DNA of 64,000 nt from Galerina marginata (Eukaryota; Basidiomycota; Agaricomycetes; Agaricales; Galerinaceae): the NCBI GenBank assembly GCA_023014335.1, contig JAECYW010000034.1, forward strand, positions 186,001 through 250,000. Direction: 5' to 3'. Shown here piece by piece: positions 1 to 10,940 of the stretch. The stretch's first letter is position 1. Every line of letters begins with the position of its first letter. The notes beneath the pieces were generated by a model. It did no database searches and had not been told where the DNA came from. It worked only from the letters and a program-made list of their open reading frames with translations. The translations under genes were made by a program, and so were the position numbers.

Positions 1-1639
1 GCCTCCGGCAAGTGCAGCCGTCGCTGGGTTCTTGGCTTCGATTAGGATACTGCACCTGATTCCTGGTCCTGCTATGAGACAGCGAACATGGTCTTGTGGG
101 AAATTTCCCCCGCTTGAAAGGTGATTGGGTTTCGCAGGCGGAGTGGGCGGAGGGTATCGTGGCTGTTGCCGTCGACACTATTGGTGATAATAAAGCTCCT
201 GGCTTCGAGAAAAATAAAGCTGTTGTAGAAATGACATCAGAGGAGATATGTGAACGAGTCCAATCGAGGACGTGCCAGTAGCTAACAATGACAGTGAGGA
301 GGGTAGCACTATGGATGTCGTTGGGGTGTAGAAAGCGATGAGTGAATTGTCTTGCCATTGACGGCGTTTGGGCATGACTTTAACCAAAGAAATGCTAACA
401 TCGATGTCCCAGAGCATGATATTGACCTTTACAAAGTTGGAGGCGGCATCGGTATCGGTATCGCCCCTCTAATTCGCTCGGGTTTTCACTAGGAACAAGT
501 GCCATCTGTAAGTAAGATCCTCAGCGCTAGTTCTTCGGAAACCTCACCAAAATGAAAAATGAAACGTACGGCGAAAACGACGAAGAAATGTTACCCGTGG
601 TCCGAATCCCCAATTTACAGCTCCCAGGGGCTGCAGCGCCTACTAAAACCAACCCACACCGAACCGAACCAGTCAAACCCGTTTCTCACCCACTCCAGGG
701 CCCACGTTCCCAGCTCGTGGTGGTCAATGCTATGCGCATTTCAGCGGATATCTTCATGCAGTGTTTCTGCATCATGCACAGCCAGGGCGGCGGGCGAGGT
801 AATTTGTATGCTTGGGGTTATTTATAATTTGGCTGACAAAGGGATGGAGTCAAAATGCGACGGCAAGTTGTTAGAGTTTTGCCCAACTTTTGCCTCCACA
901 TTTTGCCTATCCTAATGCAGGGCCCATGTCAGCAAAAGGTGAGGGCAAAATCCAAGCAACCTACCATCGATTGGTAAAATAGTCCGGGCTCAGCTGTGGT
1001 AGGCAGTGAGGTCGACTAGTAAAGGACTTGGGACTGATGCGAGGTTTGGGGCTAGAGAGAGGATTTCAGTGATCCGTTCGATGCTTTAGACAGGAAAACG
1101 GAGAAGAAACGATCAGAGGATAGATGTAAAGAAACGCACGACTAAAAATTTCCTGGTGCCTAAACGAGTACATGGTTTAAGTTAGAATCCGAGATAAAGT
1201 ATCGTAAGCGAGACAAGAACGAAAGGAAGGAAGGAACAAACCACACCGCCATCCTATGACGCGAACAAATTGGACCTATTGCCAGCCCATATCCGTCAAG
1301 AAAGTATGCCAAACGATGGTCCTGGGCACTGAGGAACCGTGACACAGTCATATCCATCGCAGTCAGCTGGAAGGGTGTGGCGGACGCTTGAATCGTAGTT
1401 TGGATGCAGATCAGAGGTGTCAGATCCGTTACGGACTTCCTCTATGGGTGCTATGTTTGGCCTCGAGTTTGAGTTCGAAGTTGAGGAGGCCGGCGAGCAT
1501 GAAATCGAGGGCCAAGTCGAATAAATCTTGAATAAATCCGACGAATAAGTAGGCAAATCACTAAAAAACGCTCACAAGAATATTGAACCGTTTTTAAAGT
1601 GCAGTCCAGACTATGCACAGCTACCTGTCAGTCCACTCC
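1..1639. other. No supported gene
   Basis: Short open frames occur on both strands, but none shows a recognisable domain, a signal peptide followed by a conserved fold, or a coherent exon chain. The right part borders an interspersed repeat. I see only diverged non-coding or degenerate sequence here. Confidence 0.5.
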
Positions 1640-2440
1640 CTGCTGGTACGAACTCCTGAGGTCGAGCAGACAAGATCGCCTAATTTTATTAGTTAGGTAA
1701 TCGTTCTCACCAGCCACAATTTTGGAATTCCGCGAGGTTCGGACAACATCTTTGCCCTCAACCACCGCCACGTCTCCTCCATCCAAACGCGTCCGTCGAT
1801 CCAGCCCATCCAACATGGCCCAAACGAAGCCCGCCGCCATTCCGAGTGCCTCTCCTCTCCCTTGAGGAATGTGGGCCGGAAATGCGAGGATAATGAGCGG
1901 TTTTGGGCGAGGGAATACAGGAGGTAAGTCGCGAGAAGGACCCAGGCTGTCTAGCTAATTGACACCCCACAGAGCAGCGTCTGTCAGCATCTTCCCTTGC
2001 TTCGCCTCGCCCTACATCTACCGCCACGTCATTGCAAGGTCGCGCGGATAGCGGGCAATCCCACCCACTGTCTGCCAAGTCCGCTGCAGTACGAGGAGCC
2101 TACCACGTAGGTGTGGAAGGCACTACCCTACCACCAGACCAGTGGAATCGCTCCACATCGACGTGGAAACTTACCGCGTCGGTGTACGGGCCATTGCGGC
2201 TCCACGTCATTGCGGCGTCCATCACCACCCTACCACATCGGCTCCAGGGCCCTCACATCGGTATGAAACCCACTGTATCGCTGCATGGGGCATTGTAACC
2301 TGGCTACGTTGGGCAGAGGCCAACACCGCCTCGATAGTTCGTCTGCAGTACCCCTACATCGGCGTGGAACCAACTGTGTCGGTGTAGAGGTAATCGTGAC
2401 CCTACTACGTCAGTGAGAACGTCGCCTAGTTTAAATAGGA
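1640..2440 (-). repeat. Interspersed repeat, copy R1 (uninterrupted)
   Basis: The reverse complement of this stretch aligns by eye with 50975-51667 continued at 55314-55480. Shared landmarks include internal motifs built on ACACCGACG, the segment around GTGGGTGGGRTTGCCC, and a GGCACTCGGAA segment near the right end. R1 is not interrupted, so it serves as the empty-site paralogue for the LTR element at 51.7-55.3 kb. It also carries about 120 bases, between the GTTGCCC block and the insertion point, that are lacking or diverged in R2. I see no coding capacity for a transposase. The class of the repeat is unknown. Confidence 0.75.
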
Positions 2441-4048
2441 TGGCGATCTGCAGCTTTTATCAGCCTGTTTTCGTCTCGTCCCTACCTTCCTTCGTTTGGG
2501 ATGTATAATCTCTCACGATCGAAGCGTCGTTATTATTTTTGCTCGAGGTCATTCATGTACTCATATTTTTTCTTCTCTTGTTGCGTTTCTGCTAAAGATG
2601 TTAATTCGACCCAGACCGACATGGACGACGCCCAATGACATGTCCTTCCTCAATCGAGACGAACTGGCCTCGCGAGTTCTGCCCCCGGTTCTTCGAGAAT
2701 CTCGTCTTTATTTTCGCCTCCCGTGCTTCTCTTTTATGCGTACCCGTTATTTAAATCCTACTTTCAAAACTCCCACCACACACTTACTGGCGGTTCCGTA
2801 GCTCACGGCTGTGTTCGACTCTGCTGGTCTTCAAAGCAGGACACACGCATACGAATCAAAGACGCCGGTGAATATAGATCTCGCAAATTCAACCCTCCAC
2901 TTATAGCGTCGTTCGTGGTTGTCTACCCAGTGGGATATTACGATTGCATGATTGCATGACTGCTTCGTCTGTGTCACCTGGTTCGTGATCGTAGAAGTGA
3001 GCAATAGTCCTGTCTCGTGTTCTCTTTTCAACATTGACAATTTATTTCCAGCCCAATATGACGGTCCTTCGTTCTCATCGCTAGATATACAATAATTACT
3101 GCCTTCCATAAATGCTCAAGACAGAGCACGAGCTGTTTAAGTTCTCGTCGTAGTGTGCTATTCAAATCTTCTTGTCTCCTACGATTTACTTTCGGCATTT
3201 GCTCCTCCAGAAATTTGGGCGATCTTCGTGCGGCGAGCGCCGATACTTTCGTTACAGTAATGAAGCGGGTTGCGTATAACTTGATCTGACTATTCTCTCT
3301 TAAAAATGTTTGCTTACCTTCCCCTGTGATGTCGTCGATCCTCGAAAATCGCTGCTGAGAACCGTACGGATCGACAATGGCGATTTACTTTTGATTAAAG
3401 GGTGAGCTTAACTCCAGCAGTTCGATTCGTCATCCCTTTTTGACTCCCATTTCGCAGCTTCTCAGGCTGGCCTCACGTCTTCTGGCATGGAAGCCTTCAT
3501 GGCCGTTCTAGCTGAAGAACGATGATGGAAAGTTTCGGTTTACTTTGAGCACACAGTCAATGCTTATTGGGTCATTTGAGCTACCGTTTCCGACCCGTCA
3601 TCGTATCAACTGGATGTAGTCCTTGCGCGCCACAATTTCTAGTGATTGAGACCGCAATCAATGATTTAATAGCGTCTGCTGTCCTGGAATAGCCTTAAAG
3701 CAAGGCGCCACACCACGGAAGATAGGCGGATCTCTCGCAGAATCAGAAATTGTTCATAATTCAGGTTCGAAATTATCCCAATACTGATGGCTGGGCTATC
3801 GAGGCACTCTGGTCGTGCAATGCCCCTATCGCAATGTGAGCTGTTAATGGCTGCGAAGTAAATCTTCCAAGGTAGTTCGATCCGATGCCCATGCAACCCA
3901 GATTAAATGCAAGAAAGCGATGTGAGGAGGTCAAAGTTCTAAATAGGCCAAAGCACGGTGATTGTCATGGAAGTTGAGCACTTAAAAGGAGGGTAGTCGA
4001 GCACGATTCTTTGTTCCTCAGGAAGTCCAAGAACCAACGCACTCTACA
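2441..4048. other. No supported gene; upstream region of the S53 protease
   Basis: No exon chain or domain is visible. The last few hundred bases must contain the promoter of the protease gene that starts at 4049. A TTAAAAGG stretch about 65 bases upstream of the ATG is the nearest A/T-rich candidate, but it is not a clear TATA box. Confidence 0.4.
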
Positions 4049-6007
4049 ATGCTCTCAAAGTTTGTCGTCTTCCTGCTGGTTGTTGCAGCTGCTCTAGGGA
4101 ATCCTCTGTTCCAGAACAAGGTCATTCATGATCAGCGTAGCAGTGCGCCTGCGGGCTTCAGCCAGCAAGGTCCCCCTCCTCATGACCAAACTATCAAGCT
4201 CCATGTTGCTCTTCGACAAAATAATATAACTGGCCTTCAGGATATGTTAATGGCCGTCAGCACTCCCGGAAACGCACTCTATGGACAACATCTGTCCAAA
4301 GAAGAGGTATGGAATTCCTTGTCGACTTATACGAGTCATACATCGACGCTTTTTTTTTACCAGGTAGAAGCCTTGGTCCAACCCACCTCCGATACCGTTT
4401 CTCTTGTAAACCAATGGCTTTCGAGTAACAAAATCTCCTCCGAGATTGCGTCACCAGCCGGCGATTGGCTAAAATTCTCCATTCCGATCCGCGAGGCAAA
4501 CTTTCTGCTCGGCGCCAACTTCCAAGTATTCAAGCACACAGAAACTGGGAAAGAATTTGTCCGAACGCTTTCATATTCTATTCCAGCTGCATTGCAAAGC
4601 CATATCGACGCCATTCACCCCACCACAACGCACGTTCCGGACTCAGATTTATTTCAAATTAAATCGTCACTTACAATTAATCCGTAGCTTCGATAATCCA
4701 CACGTCCACCTCCCTCTAATTTCCACTACTAAACCCCCAGCACATGGACCTCAAGGGAACGTGACGGAACTTAAAGGAATTGTCCCATCTTTGTTGTGTG
4801 ACTTTGGGTTAATGATTACACCAGCCTGCCTCCAAGCTCTATACAGCATCCCGACCACTTCCGCGGCGAAGTCCAACAACGTCCTTGCAGTTTCAGGATT
4901 CATCGATCAATTTGCCAACAAGGCCGATCTTATGATGTTCTTGAGTGACTTCCGCCCCGATATGTCAAAGACGACCACATTCGATATTCAGACACTAGAT
5001 GGCGGGACGAACTCACAAGTAAGAAGCCAGGCGGGCATCGAAGCCAATTTGGACATCCAGTACACTGTTGGGCTTGCTACCAAGGTACCTACTGTGTTTA
5101 TCTCCGTTGGCGATTCATTCGAGGACGGTGCGCTGCAAGGGTTACTTGATATTATCAATTACCTCTATGCCCAAAATTCCCCTCCTAATGTCCTGACCAC
5201 TTCTTATGGGCAAAACGAGAACACGATCTCTCGAAGTCTAGCAAAGTAAGCATATAAATACTCCCGTTGACCTTAAAATTGATAGCTAGAGCACCGACTG
5301 ATTAAAAACTCAGTTCACTGTGCAACGCTTACGCAATGCTCGGTGCACGCGGAACGTCCATCCTCTTCGCCTCAGGTGACGGTGGGGTCGCCGGGTCCCA
5401 GGCCACCAGTTGTACAACCTTTCTCCCCACCTTCCCCTCCGGCTGCCCGTACATGACCTCCGTAGGCGGGACCTCCGGCTACTTTGAAATAGGCGCTGAA
5501 TTTTCCTCTGGAGGCTTCTCGAACTACTTCGGGCGTCCGTCCTATCAATCCACTGCTGTCACTTCATATTTGACCGGTCTGGGCAGCACGCACTCAGGCA
5601 GATTCAATACATCCGGGCGGGCGTTCCCAGATGTGTCTGCGCAGGCAGAGAATGTGGAAATTATCCTTAGTGGGAAGAGCGGGATTGTGGCTGGAACGAG
5701 CTGCTCGAGCCCGATCTTCGCGAGTGTTATTGCGTTGCTGAACGATCGGCTGGAGGCAGCTGGGAGGCCGTCACTTGGATTCCTGAATCCATTTCTATAC
5801 TCTGCGGCTGGTAAAGCTGCACTCAACGATATAACAACTGGTAAGTACTGGAAAACCGAGGAACATAGCCCGTACTTACTAACTTTAAATATAGGGAATA
5901 ACCCAGGGTGCAACACCAACGGTTTCCCAGCTACAGCTGGATGGGATCCGGTAACAGGCCTTGGTACGCCCAATTTCGCGAAATTGAAGGCCGCAATCAG
6001 ATTGTAA
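4049..6007 (+). CDS. Secreted sedolisin (family S53) serine-carboxyl peptidase, tripeptidyl-peptidase-like
   Basis: The product should be exported and self-activated in acid surroundings, cleaving proteins or releasing tripeptides. Exon 1 (4049-4306) starts with a hydrophobic signal peptide and is followed by a pro-kumamolisin propeptide that runs to about 4640 (exon 2 starts at 4364). The catalytic domain follows: ITPACLQALY at its start, the Glu/Asp pair in GIEANLDIQ, the FASGDGG oxyanion region and the nucleophile motif GTSCSSP. It ends in the Ca-binding segment NDITTG...GWDPVTGLG. Introns near 5248-5312 and 5841-5894 join in phase. The link between propeptide and catalytic domain (about 4640-4745) is odd: the two sides are in different frames and I find no canonical donor of the right phase, so a frameshift or non-standard splice is possible. 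The family call is firm; whether the gene is intact is not. Confidence 0.88.
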
Positions 6008-7863
6008 TTTGTAATTTTAATAATGGAATGAATGTGTTGGCGTGAATTTATGGGTCACAGGAGCCAGATAAGGTCTGGAAAGCGAGGGCGGTGAAAGCAT
6101 ATCTCGAGTGATTGAGTAAATCTGCTACATGGCATTTATTCTACCGATTGGTGGGGGATGGGGGCGCTTCTAGGAGCTCCGTCCCTTTCTTCGACTCCAC
6201 CGCTGATAAATCAACTGAAGCTGGGATAGTCGAGGTCAACGTTGAAGGCATGAGAGGCGACACTGACGAAACTGACTTGTTCGTCATCGTAAAGAAAAGT
6301 AACGGAAAATTACGACAGTAGATAAGCCCGATCTTCATTAACCTGAAACCCAAGACACTCCAAAAGCGCTATCGAGCTCGACGTCGTGCCCGCCTGCACC
6401 GCCTAAACGAGATCCCGACCGAACTCAGTCTCAAATGACACATGTGCCTCCATCGCGCCTCAATTTGTGAGCGCCGCCGTCTGGTGAATCGGGCCGGGTG
6501 ATTCGTGCGGCACTTCACTTAAGGAAGCAACAGCGACGAGCTCTATTGGCGGTCGCAATGCGTGGTAAGCTAAAGCACAAGTAAGATATGTTAGTAACTT
6601 AGTTGAATATCTAAAATAATGAATAACAAGAAAAAAGAATGAAATAAAGGAACGTACGGTTTACCAAAGTCGGTCGTTCCTTTCCGGTCCTCATATCCAT
6701 TCACGTCCCTGTCTCGAGCCTAAACTACGCTTCCTTTCCCATACTTCTCCTCCTAGCTTCGGGCCCGCTGTAGGCGTCGGCGACCCTGCCTCGTCTTGGA
6801 CTCCCGCTTACACATTACAGCCAGGCCAGACCACATCCTTGCAATCTTCCTCCATCCCGTTCGAGTCTGTATATCTATGGAGAAAAAGGAGCCTGATTGT
6901 ACTAATCTTCGTGGGCGTCGACTAACGCAGCCATTGGCGTCTTGGGAGCACGAGTCCAAGCTTACAAGACTCAAGTGCGAGTTCCGGGAAAACTTGGACC
7001 AGATCTAATGTCAAAGCCTGAATAAACCCAACGGAAAAAACTGAAATCACAACAAGGGATAAACTCACGGCAACAGTATAGGTGTTATCGTCCAATTTTT
7101 AACTCTCAGGCAAATAAAGTCGGGTGCGGTTTTTTTTACAATTTTCATTGGTGGCGCCGTTAGTCGTTATTGTAGTCCATTTCTTGCCTCTTATCGAGTT
7201 CGAATTAACTTTCTCACTTCCACTCGCACTGGGAGAACACGGAAGCGGATACAGCCCCACGCAAGGCCCACGCAAGGTCGTCGAAGGAGTAGAACTTAGC
7301 AACCAAGGGCTATAGGGCTCAGCGCCGCCGTGCTCGTCGTCATGGTCGATACGAATGGAGAATCGTAGAGGACGTCTCAGCTAGAGGTCACTTCGTAGAG
7401 AAGAGTAATCTACATGCGAGGGCGGCAAGAGGGTGGTGGCGGGGCGGTGGCAGGCGGTGGGCGATGGCGAGCACTGAGGAGCACTGTGAACAAAGAACGA
7501 CGTCGGGTTAGGGTTGTCGGTTGCCTTATCCGTCTAAATTAGCGTTGTTCTATTTTTGGATCCGCTCTCTGTGGCGACGACTGTCTGGCTACCAGAGATC
7601 CTGGCCCAACGCTTTTATAATTTGGTGGACTTATGATGGTCAGATAATACGCGGTTAAATGAATTGTAATCAGGTACGGCAGGTAACAAAGATCTGCAAG
7701 AGTTAGACATGTGCAATACGGGAATGTGGAGCACTTACAGCCTGAGGAATACGAACACTAGGCAGCTCACAGCCGGGACAAACGATAGAAGTAAAAATTA
7801 AGATAAATGGTGATTAAATATTAGCTGCGATTTCCAGCTTCTAATTTGCAGCTTAATAGCTGA
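6008..7863. other. No supported gene
   Basis: Open frames are short and without domains. Around 6560-6660 a GTGGTAAGCTAAAG-like stretch, followed by A/T-rich sequence and ACGTACG, weakly resembles pieces at about 56185-56240 and 57010-57100, suggesting decayed repeat copies. The right end is downstream of the minus-strand CFEM gene. Confidence 0.4.
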
Positions 7864-8297
7864 CTACTTGAGATTAACGCCCTGAAATCCAGTCGTCAGC
7901 TGAGTACGACAGGTCGGTTGTGCCAGCGATGCACAGTAAAATACTAACCACAGCGGCGCAAAGCGCTTCAGCGAATTGTTCAGCAGCGGTAAGATCATCA
8001 CCAGTGCACTTGCTCTCTATGCAACTGGTGGTACTGTTGACGAAAGGTTCGCTGGTGCACAGGCATAGGTTGTCGGTGGGAGCACACCCGTCCAGGTCCG
8101 CGCCGACGATGCAGGGAAAGGCGCAGGCTGTTTTAGATACAAGCGAAGAAAGGATCAGAACAACCTTGAATGAAGTCGAAGTTTTAAATGATGATGAACT
8201 CACCGGGAAACGATTGGCGCGCGTGGAATGTGAATACGGATGCAGAGATCGGCGCTGCAGCACACCAGAGGGTAAAGGCTACCATAGAGTACTTCAT
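7864..8297 (-). CDS. Small secreted CFEM-domain protein, 96 aa
   Basis: I read three exons on the minus strand: 8297-8204, 8127-7949 and 7881-7864. They total 291 bases, joined by two GT-AG introns in consistent phase. Exon 1 starts MKYSMVAFTLWCAAA, a good signal peptide. Exon 2 holds the CFEM domain: eight cysteines in the family spacing (CAFPC, GC, LCLC, SC, KC, LC) with the LTAAEQFAEALC tail. The last exon supplies GVNLK and a stop, matching how the domain usually closes. CFEM proteins are extracellular or GPI-anchored; some bind haem and some act in host interaction. No GPI anchor is visible here, so the product should be released. Reading on through the second intron would instead add a short hydrophobic tail. 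The gene is too fragmented to show as one open frame. Confidence 0.85.
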
Positions 8298-8862
8298 TCT
8301 GAAGGTGCAGAGTGCGCTGGCGAAGGAAGAAGGGAGAGTTAGATCTAGGACGTGAACTCAGCCTGTTGATATAAGTGTGTAAAGACCGGAGGCCCTGAGA
8401 GCTCAATTCTTGTCAGGAATTCTCGCCTTACCGCTAACAACTGGACGAATCTTATTGTGCGCCTTAATTTTTGGGATGGCAACGATGAAATGTGCGCTCT
8501 CCGAACAATAAAGCCTACATAATAGCCAACGCACCAGTCTGACAGTGCGTTTAGTCCGTTTCTTTGGTTACACTTCTCCATTTCCCATAGACGCCGACAT
8601 TAGCGCTTTCCGTCCGGCGTCATTTATCTCCATTTCAATTTCATATTCCATTACAGGAACAGCGCCAGGACGGATGTTCAGGCTTACCGAGGCCAGCATA
8701 TTAATTAATATTCACCGGAAACCTCGATACTGCAGATACAAGAGAGATGATAAAGTGAGATAGATGGTCCACAAGTGAACACCGGTGCCAGAGATTCAGA
8801 TAGATTTGATGCACGGGTTTTTGTAGCAGACAAATAGGCAGTACGATCTACATATTTATATC
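8298..8862. other. Intergenic: CFEM promoter and downstream region of F-box gene 1
   Basis: No gene is visible. The left part should hold the promoter of the minus-strand CFEM gene. I could not identify a distinct TATA box. Confidence 0.4.
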
Positions 8863-10482
8863 TTAGAATGTATATCCATAGATACTTCCCATCGTATACC
8901 TAAGCGTGTAGGCCGTTCCAAGGTGGCACCGAGCCCGAGTCATTGAATTACTCGTCGTCAATTCGAGCGGCTGAAGTCGGCGCTGTACAAGCCACTCCGA
9001 TGCTTTGTTTCGTATTTCCGCTACCGCAATATCATGATTACCGGTGTAAATCGCGAGGAGTTCGAGATTTGGCAAAAAATCCAAAGTTGAACCACCTTTT
9101 CCGTTCTTTTCCAAGTCGGAAAGAAGCGAGGTCGCTTTAGTATATGCACCGAAATGGAGGTATTTAAGAGTCTTGAACGTTTTCAGCAAATCTCTGATTT
9201 CCAATCGATAGTCATACTGTTCACTGTCAGGGCTTAGGACCAGCATAGTCAGATTGGGAAGGAGGGTGTGCCATATCTTCAAATCCGAGAATGTGACGAG
9301 GTCTGGATCGAAGTTGAGGGTATTCTCTTTGAGAACGAAACACCTTTCCCGATCCATGGATGCGACCAAATGGGTCACCCGCCCGAGGAGTTCTTGGGGT
9401 GGGATCATCGACATCCTCGATCTGACCGAAGCATCCAATGTCAAATCTTTACTGCATGCGGAGTCCCATACGAGGGTCTTGATCACTGGTAAGGAGAGAT
9501 TGTAAATGAGCATAAGCGAGAAGTTGTCATGCCGGTTCACCGTGCTTCGATGTATCTCCAGCCACCTTAAGTTTCGCATTACCGGTCTTTCTGAGACGGA
9601 AATAATAGGGTATGATGATTGCGAATGTTTCTCCAAATTAATACCGGCTTGTTGAATGTAAAGGAACTCGAGCGTAGTTGATAGAAAGGAGAGAAGGTCC
9701 AAGAAGTCGTCCTCAGGGTGCAGGCTTTCCGGGTCGTAAAATTCAGCAGTGAGATAGAGGTGTGTAAGAGCGGGAAATAGTGTTTTGGGTCGCGTAAAAT
9801 ACGTCAGTGAAAGCTTTCGAAGAGAAGCGCATTGTCCGCCGAGAAAGGTTTCGATGTTGCCATTCCTCATTGGCCGCAGGCTGCTCGGCCCCACAGGGAC
9901 CCCGTCCTCCAGTACTGTGACGAGAACTGCACCAAAGTGGAGTTCGACTTCAACGACATTTGGCATCGACATTTGAAGAAGATTCCAGGCGGTGTCCGGG
10001 AATTGTCCCCTGAGGTAAAGCGCGGATATGCGATCGGGGTGTTCAAGCAATAGAGTGTAAAACTCGTTCAGTTCTTCTTCTTCCAGTTCGGGTACAGGAT
10101 TGAAAATGTTGTGCTCTATCGAGATAGGTAGGGGATGAGATAACTGGAAGAAATATGTTGCCAAATTCGCCCTTGATTTATGCGCCTCTCGCAATATGAC
10201 ATGACGCCACAGCGCTGTCGTGTTGTGGGCGGACATCCTCCAATGTCGGCACACTTGCGTCAGTGCCATCCACGTACTGGGACGAGGCGGGTCGGATTTT
10301 CGTCGCAGTGGGTTCGAAAGTTCACATTGCACGTAGAGGAAGATTTCGCCGAGTATCTCAAAAGGCAAACCATTCACAGCGGAAAGGGCATTTAGACGGC
10401 GTAGGAGGAGGATAGTTATGTGCCTAGAATCGAGAACCCTGTTTGACCACTGATTGGAATCGTTAGCATGATTGACACACAT
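8863..10482 (-). CDS. F-box protein with LRR-like C-terminal region, 539 aa
   Basis: A single long open frame. Residues about 30-90 carry an F-box-type segment in the form common in mushrooms: LSAVNGLPFEILGEIFLYVQ, then ALTQVCRHWRMSAHNTTALW. The rest is a long leucine-rich, irregular repeat region (for example SLRKLSLTYF and LPNLELLAIYTG) typical of F-box/LRR-like proteins of Agaricomycetes. Such proteins recruit substrates to SCF ubiquitin ligases through Skp1; the substrate here is unknown. The first Met gives a leader with a short helical segment before the F-box, as in relatives. No intron is needed. A second F-box gene lies about 460 bases upstream in the same orientation but is not obviously a recent duplicate. 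Confidence 0.85.
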   Translation of the reverse strand: MCVNHANDSNQWSNRVLDSRHITILLLRRLNALSAVNGLPFEILGEIFLYVQCELSNPLRRKSDPPRPSTWMALTQVCRHWRMSAHNTTALWRHVILREAHKSRANLATYFFQLSHPLPISIEHNIFNPVPELEEEELNEFYTLLLEHPDRISALYLRGQFPDTAWNLLQMSMPNVVEVELHFGAVLVTVLEDGVPVGPSSLRPMRNGNIETFLGGQCASLRKLSLTYFTRPKTLFPALTHLYLTAEFYDPESLHPEDDFLDLLSFLSTTLEFLYIQQAGINLEKHSQSSYPIISVSERPVMRNLRWLEIHRSTVNRHDNFSLMLIYNLSLPVIKTLVWDSACSKDLTLDASVRSRMSMIPPQELLGRVTHLVASMDRERCFVLKENTLNFDPDLVTFSDLKIWHTLLPNLTMLVLSPDSEQYDYRLEIRDLLKTFKTLKYLHFGAYTKATSLLSDLEKNGKGGSTLDFLPNLELLAIYTGNHDIAVAEIRNKASEWLVQRRLQPLELTTSNSMTRARCHLGTAYTLRYTMGSIYGYTF

Positions 10483-10940
10483 GGTTCCAAAGGGATAGGC
10501 CTACTGTAGATTCCTTGTATGTCCTGCGGAAAAGGAAGATATGAATTCATCGGGAACAATCAACAAATAAGCTTGAGATGTAACGAACCGCTGCGATGCC
10601 ACGTCGAAGGGCGGATTCTCAATCTCATTTTCAAGCTTCAGTTTCAACGCGAGCAGAAGCTGGTCAACGGTAAAGTTGGCTCCCGGAAAGGCCATAGAGA
10701 GCTTCCTACTCTGTGTTAGGTTGTGATGAAGGAAAGGTTCAAGATCGCATGGTTCGTTCAAGTTGTAAATTTTGACAATTTACGTCACACGTGCATCCAA
10801 GTGCGTGACGACTTACATGAACTCTAATTTTAAGGAGAAAACTCATGCTACGCCCGACATATCTACTCAACGATACATTTGTCAATTAAGATAAATAACA
10901 AAACTTCATACCCTTTCCAAATTTCAGTTTTATATCTCTT
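10483..10940. other. Intergenic between two F-box genes
   Basis: This is the promoter side of F-box gene 1 and the 3' side of F-box gene 2. A short minus-strand open frame at 10501-10761 shows no domain and is not joined convincingly to either gene. Confidence 0.4.

Noticed and set aside
5545..5973. Minus-strand frame of 142 codons
   Set aside because: Antisense shadow of the S53 catalytic domain.
10501..10761. Minus-strand frame of 86 codons as a 5' exon of F-box gene 1
   Set aside because: It has no similarity to usual F-box leaders, no convincing splice joins it, and the downstream frame has its own good start.
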